Assembly: GCA_023390705.1 (NCBI GenBank)
Contig: JAEWCI010000571.1
Coordinates: 1 to 12,591, forward strand
Source of the DNA: Pseudomonadota bacterium
Lineage (GTDB): Bacteria; Pseudomonadota; Alphaproteobacteria; Acetobacterales; Acetobacteraceae
Reading direction: 5' to 3'
Length of the DNA stretch: 12,591 bases
Below the pieces are notes generated by a model that had not been told where the DNA came from, searched no databases, and saw only the letters and a list, made by a program, of their open reading frames with translations. Each line of letters opens with the position of its first letter. Position 1 is the stretch's first letter. The translations under genes and the position numbers were made by a program. Shown in pieces: positions 12,068-12,591 of the stretch.

Positions 12068-12591
12068 TCATTCGGCCCGCAGCCCTGCCGATTCAGCCAG
12101 GCCGCCCAGCAATTCGCGCTGCTGGTCCAGGAAGGCCGCGAATTCCCCGAGGCCCAGGAAGGCCGGCTCCGCGCCCTGCAGCGAAAGCCGCGCCACCACC
12201 TCCCGGTCCGCCAGGGCATGCCGGGCCGCGGCGGCGACACGTTCCAGGATGGGGCGCGGGGTTCCGGCCGGGGCATAGAGGCCGATCCATTCATAGAGGG
12301 CGAAGCCGGGCAATCCGGCCTCGGCCACCGTCGGCACCTCCGGCAGCAGGGCGGAGCGGGATTCGGAGGAAACCGCCAGCGCCCTCAGCCGGTTGCCCTG
12401 CACCAGCCCCAGGGCCGAAGGCATGGTGCCGAAATTGAAGATGGCGTCACCGGTCAGCACCGCCATGGCGGCCGGGCTGCCACCGCGATAGGTCAGGTGC
12501 TGGGCGTTCACCCCGGCCCGCTGCACGAAGAGCATGCCCGCGAAATGCGAGGCGGAGCCGACCGAGGCCGCCGCGTAGTACGGGTTGTCGC
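12068..12591 (-). CDS. Bug/TctC-family tripartite tricarboxylate transporter receptor, C-terminal part (5' end outside window)
   Basis: The minus-strand frame is open from the window edge (DNPYYAAASVGSASHF at the edge) to a TGA at 12068-12070, giving the last 173 residues of a fourth receptor. Family marks are the GSASHF second-lobe start, LTYRGGSPAAM, RLRALAVSSESRSALLPEVP (cited in part as RLRALAVSS), a PTVAEAG turn, and LYAPAGTPRPILERV. It resembles the fragment at the left edge in the AVSS and LLPxVPT segments, but the surrounding residues differ, so they are paralogues and not a repeat. The signal peptide and ligand loops are outside the window. It ends next to a hairpin shared with epmA. 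Confidence 0.9.
   Translation of the reverse strand, partial: DNPYYAAASVGSASHFAGMLFVQRAGVNAQHLTYRGGSPAAMAVLTGDAIFNFGTMPSALGLVQGNRLRALAVSSESRSALLPEVPTVAEAGLPGFALYEWIGLYAPAGTPRPILERVAAAARHALADREVVARLSLQGAEPAFLGLGEFAAFLDQQRELLGGLAESAGLRAE

Noticed and set aside
1..12591. Search for CRISPR array, tRNA/rRNA, insertion sequence, phage or defence genes
   Set aside because: No regularly spaced repeats, cloverleaf, transposase, integrase or nuclease-like genes were seen; gaps are too short to hide such elements.
2..12591. The two edge Bug fragments as a duplicated flanking repeat of a mobile unit
   Set aside because: They are on opposite strands and share only family-level motifs, with clearly different sequences, so they are not repeat copies.

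Overview
The window reads as chromosomal DNA of a high-GC alphaproteobacterium, most likely an Acetobacteraceae/Rhodospirillales member of the Roseomonas type. This is inferred from the strongly GC-rich third positions, the several Bug/TctC-type periplasmic binding proteins, and an adjacent epmA/epmB pair; no rRNA or other phylogenetic marker is present. Thirteen protein genes are supported, eleven complete and two cut by the window ends. They pack tightly: the longest stretch without a gene is about 160 bases. I see no tRNA, rRNA, CRISPR array, insertion sequence, integrase or transcription-regulator gene.

Left half (1-6378): after the tail of a Bug receptor, six enzyme genes alternate strictly in strand. 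They are an FMN-dependent L-2-hydroxyacid oxidase (-), a PuuE-like polysaccharide-deacetylase-fold hydrolase (+), an HpcH/HpaI-type aldolase (-), a stand-alone CinA-C/PncC-like protein (+), a class III (CaiB/BaiF) CoA-transferase (-) and a D-2-hydroxyacid dehydrogenase (+). This gives three divergent promoter regions of 118, 110 and 124 bp, with convergent junctions of 25 bp, a 4-bp overlap and 7 bp. Two of the three divergent regions contain clear inverted repeats.

Middle (6379-9771): the dehydrogenase is followed on the same strand by two complete Bug receptors, probably co-transcribed. They converge, across a compact nested palindrome (8463-8511), on an SsuD-like flavin-dependent monooxygenase.

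Right part (9772-12591): epmB (EF-P lysine 2,3-aminomutase, -) and epmA (EF-P-(R)-beta-lysine ligase, +) are divergent with only 37 bp between starts. They form the beta-lysylation module for elongation factor P. A terminator-like hairpin separates epmA from a fourth Bug receptor that runs off the end.

How the genes may work together: the Bug proteins would capture organic acids in the periplasm, but no TctA/TctB membrane partner is encoded here. The hydroxyacid oxidase, aldolase, CoA-transferase and hydroxyacid dehydrogenase are all activities on hydroxy-, oxo- or dicarboxylic acids, so this looks like a scavenging region for such acids. A single pathway is an inference and is not proven by the sequence. 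epmA/epmB is a translation-factor housekeeping unit unrelated to that catabolic theme. Several enzymes carry substitutions at positions that are normally catalytic or substrate-binding, and these are the most useful leads in the window.
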